This document shows, in pieces, positions 7,234 through 8,602 of a stretch of 8,602 bases of DNA. Source of the stretch: Betaproteobacteria bacterium (GTDB lineage Bacteria; Pseudomonadota; Gammaproteobacteria; Burkholderiales; Casimicrobiaceae). Below the pieces are notes generated by a model that worked only from the letters and a program-made list of their open reading frames with translations, made no database searches and was not told the origin of the DNA. Position 1 is the first letter of the stretch. Each line of letters starts with the position of its first letter. The translations under genes and the position numbers were made by a program. The stretch lies in contig JADKEV010000063.1 of the NCBI GenBank assembly GCA_016717855.1, positions 1 through 8,602 on the forward strand, read 5' to 3'.

Positions 7234-7273
7234 TTGCCGGAGCGTTGTAACAATTCTGCAATATACTTGCCGT
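7234..7273 (+). promoter_or_regulatory. Four 11-bp-phased PHO-box-like repeats before the phosphate transport genes
   Basis: Heptamers start exactly every 11 bases: TTGCCGG (7234), TTGTAAC (7245), CTGCAAT (7256) and TTGCCGT (7267). Each has (C/T)TG at its first three positions. The four-base spacers are AGCG, AATT and ATAC, with TTAT after the last. PhoB binds CTGTCAT-like heptamers separated by four AT-rich bases, so the layout fits well, while single heptamers match only 3 to 5 of 7 positions. The site ends 28 bases before the DUF47-Pit start codon. It lies in the 190-base region between divergent genes (7112-7301), in which I see no other gene. It could also act on the leftward gene. Confidence 0.42.
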
Positions 7274-7301
7274 TTATGCACATGGGCCCAGGGCGACTCA
7301 A

Positions 7302-7983
7302 ATGAGTGAGTTCCTGCATGCCATGTTCGCCGATCTGGAAGGGTCTTGGATGTTCAGCATGATGCCTCAGCGCCGGGAGTTCTACGATCTGCTGGCCTCG
7401 CACTCCGACCGGGTGATGGCTGCGTCGAATGCCGTGCTTCGACTGGTTAACGCGCTCGGCACCGATTTTGGCGAGACCAGCGAGCTGATCAAGGAAGTCG
7501 ATCTGAACGAGCTGAGCGGCGACAAGATCAAGGCCGATCTGATCGCCTTGCTGCACAAATCATTCATCACCCCGATCAGTCGCGACGACATCCATACCCT
7601 GACCGTCGAGCTGGACAAGATCCTCGACGCTTTTACGGGATGTCGCCACGGCCGTGGGCATGTATCACATCAGGATGCCACGCCCGAAGCGCGAGAACTT
7701 GCCTCGCTCGGCGCCGATGCATGCCAGCGTCTGAATCGGGCGGTGATCGCGCTCTCCCAAGGACCGCAAGAAGGACGCCCTGGTCTATTGCCAGGAAGTC
7801 GACAGCATCGAGACGAAGGCAGACAAGGTATTCAAGAAGGCGATCACCCGGCTATTCGCCAATGAGAGCGACATCTGGGCGGCCATGAAACTGAAAGAGT
7901 TCTACTTCCTATTGGAAAGCGTGCTCAACTACTGTGAAGACGCCGCCAAGACCATCGAAGGTATCCTGATCGAGAACGCCTGA
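7302..7983 (+). CDS. PhoU-like DUF47 family phosphate transport regulator (frameshifted)
   Basis: This belongs to the DUF47 / TIGR00153 family, alpha-helical PhoU-like cytosolic proteins usually encoded next to Pit phosphate transporters and thought to control them. The ATG at 7302 starts MSEFLHAMFADLEGSWMF, then FYDLLASHSDRVMAASNAVL, KADLIALLHKSFITPISRDD and IHTLTVELDKILDAF. This frame is clean to about 7634. After a break the helices continue with DVATAVGMYHI, DATPEARELASLGADACQRL, KKDALVYCQEVDSIETKADK, FKKAITRLFANESDIWAAMK and LLESVLNYCEDAAKTIEGIL, with TGA at 7981-7983. About 226 residues matches the family. Breaks: 7634-7638, 7673, 7757. The Pit gene begins after a single base, indicating an operon. 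PHO-box-like repeats lie upstream. Confidence 0.9.
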
Positions 7984-7984
7984 T

Positions 7985-8602
7985 ATGGAAGGCTTGACCA
8001 TCAGCCTGTGGATATTGGCCTGCTGATCGCCGTTGCCCTGGCGTTCGACTTCATGAACGGTTTTCACGACGGCGCGAACTCGATCTCGTCCATCGTCGCC
8101 ACTGGCGTATTGACCCCGAAACAGGCCGTCCTTTTCGCCTCGTTCTTCAATTTCGCGGCGCTCTGGGTATTCCACCTGAAGGTGGCCGCGACCATCGGCA
8201 AGGGCACGGTCGACCCCAGCTTCGTCGATCATTACGTCATCTTCGGCGCCCTCTGCGGCGCCCTGGCCCTGGAAACATCATCACCTGGTTCTACGGCATA
8301 CCCTCGTCACCGTCGCATGCCTTGGTCGGGGTCTGGTCGGCGCCACCGTCGCCAAGGCGGGCGGCATCGCGCCCCGTCATCTGGAGCGGTTTCGGAAGAT
8401 ATGCTTTTCATCCTCAACTCACCGTTCGTCGGTTTCATGCTCGGCGGCTTGCTGATGGTTCTGGTCGCCTGGCTATTCCGGCACAAGACACCCGGACAAG
8501 TGAACCACTGGTTTAGATATGGCCAACTGTTCGCCTCCGGGGGGCCTACAGTCTGGCCCACGGCGGCAACGACGCGCAGAAGACCATCGGCATCACCTGG
8601 CT
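7985..8602 (+). CDS. pit: Pit-family inorganic phosphate transporter, N-terminal part (frameshifted, 3' truncated)
   Basis: This is an inner-membrane low-affinity phosphate (metal-phosphate) symporter of the PiT family. The ATG at 7985 is followed by a membrane segment around SLWILALLIAVALA and the first signature FDFMNGFHDGANSISS (residues about 21-36). Then come VLTPKQAVLFASFFNFAALW, FVDHYVIFGALCG, WNIITWFYGIPSSPSHALVG (a conserved PiT loop, SSPSHAL), VGATVAKAGGIAP, FILNSPFVGFMLGGLLMVLV and the inverted second signature SLAHGGNDAQKTIGI near the right edge. About 205 residues are present; complete members have roughly 330-500. Frame breaks are near 8013, 8266-8276, 8330, 8375, 8400 and 8540. 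It follows the DUF47 gene after one base. Identification is secure because both PiT signatures are visible. Confidence 0.95.

Overview
The window is a high-GC proteobacterial chromosome segment. It is best explained as a betaproteobacterium, probably Rhodocyclales-like. That placement is inferred from the gene order glyA-nrdR-ribD-ribE-ribBA-ribH-nusB-thiL and from the style of the protein sequences; no marker gene fixes the species. No mobile element, CRISPR array, rRNA or tRNA was seen. I did not find a clearly new biological system; this is mostly housekeeping DNA with a few points worth checking.

The dominant technical feature is that almost every gene is broken by several one- or two-base insertions or deletions, often in runs of C, G or A. 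Protein homology continues across each break in another frame, and stop/start overlaps between neighbours are preserved. This looks like uncorrected sequencing or consensus error, not mass pseudogene formation. Each gene below is therefore given as one reconstructed unit from true start to true stop, although no single open frame spans it.

Layout, + strand: 1-342 is the 3' end of glyA. 391-863 is nrdR, followed by a short palindromic G/C-rich repeat (871-901). 951-5466 is a compact riboflavin block: ribD, a class I SAM-dependent methyltransferase, ribE, ribBA with a degenerate second domain (RibBX type), ribH and nusB. Four of its junctions are ATGA or TGATG overlaps. thiL follows (5485-6311) and appears to lack about 48 codons that include the family's SDGL motif. 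On the - strand, 6308-7111 encodes an exported transglutaminase-like protein whose stop codon overlaps that of thiL. A 190-base divergent intergenic region holds four 11-bp-phased PHO-box-like repeats. On the + strand, 7302-7983 encodes a PhoU-like DUF47 protein, and 7985 to the end is the start of a Pit-family phosphate transporter.

Working together: RibD, RibB, RibH and RibE cover all dedicated riboflavin steps except GTP cyclohydrolase II, for which a separate ribA elsewhere is predicted. GlyA supplies one-carbon units, NrdR controls ribonucleotide reductase genes, NusB acts in transcription antitermination and ThiL makes thiamine diphosphate. The DUF47-Pit pair is a phosphate uptake unit that may respond to PhoB.
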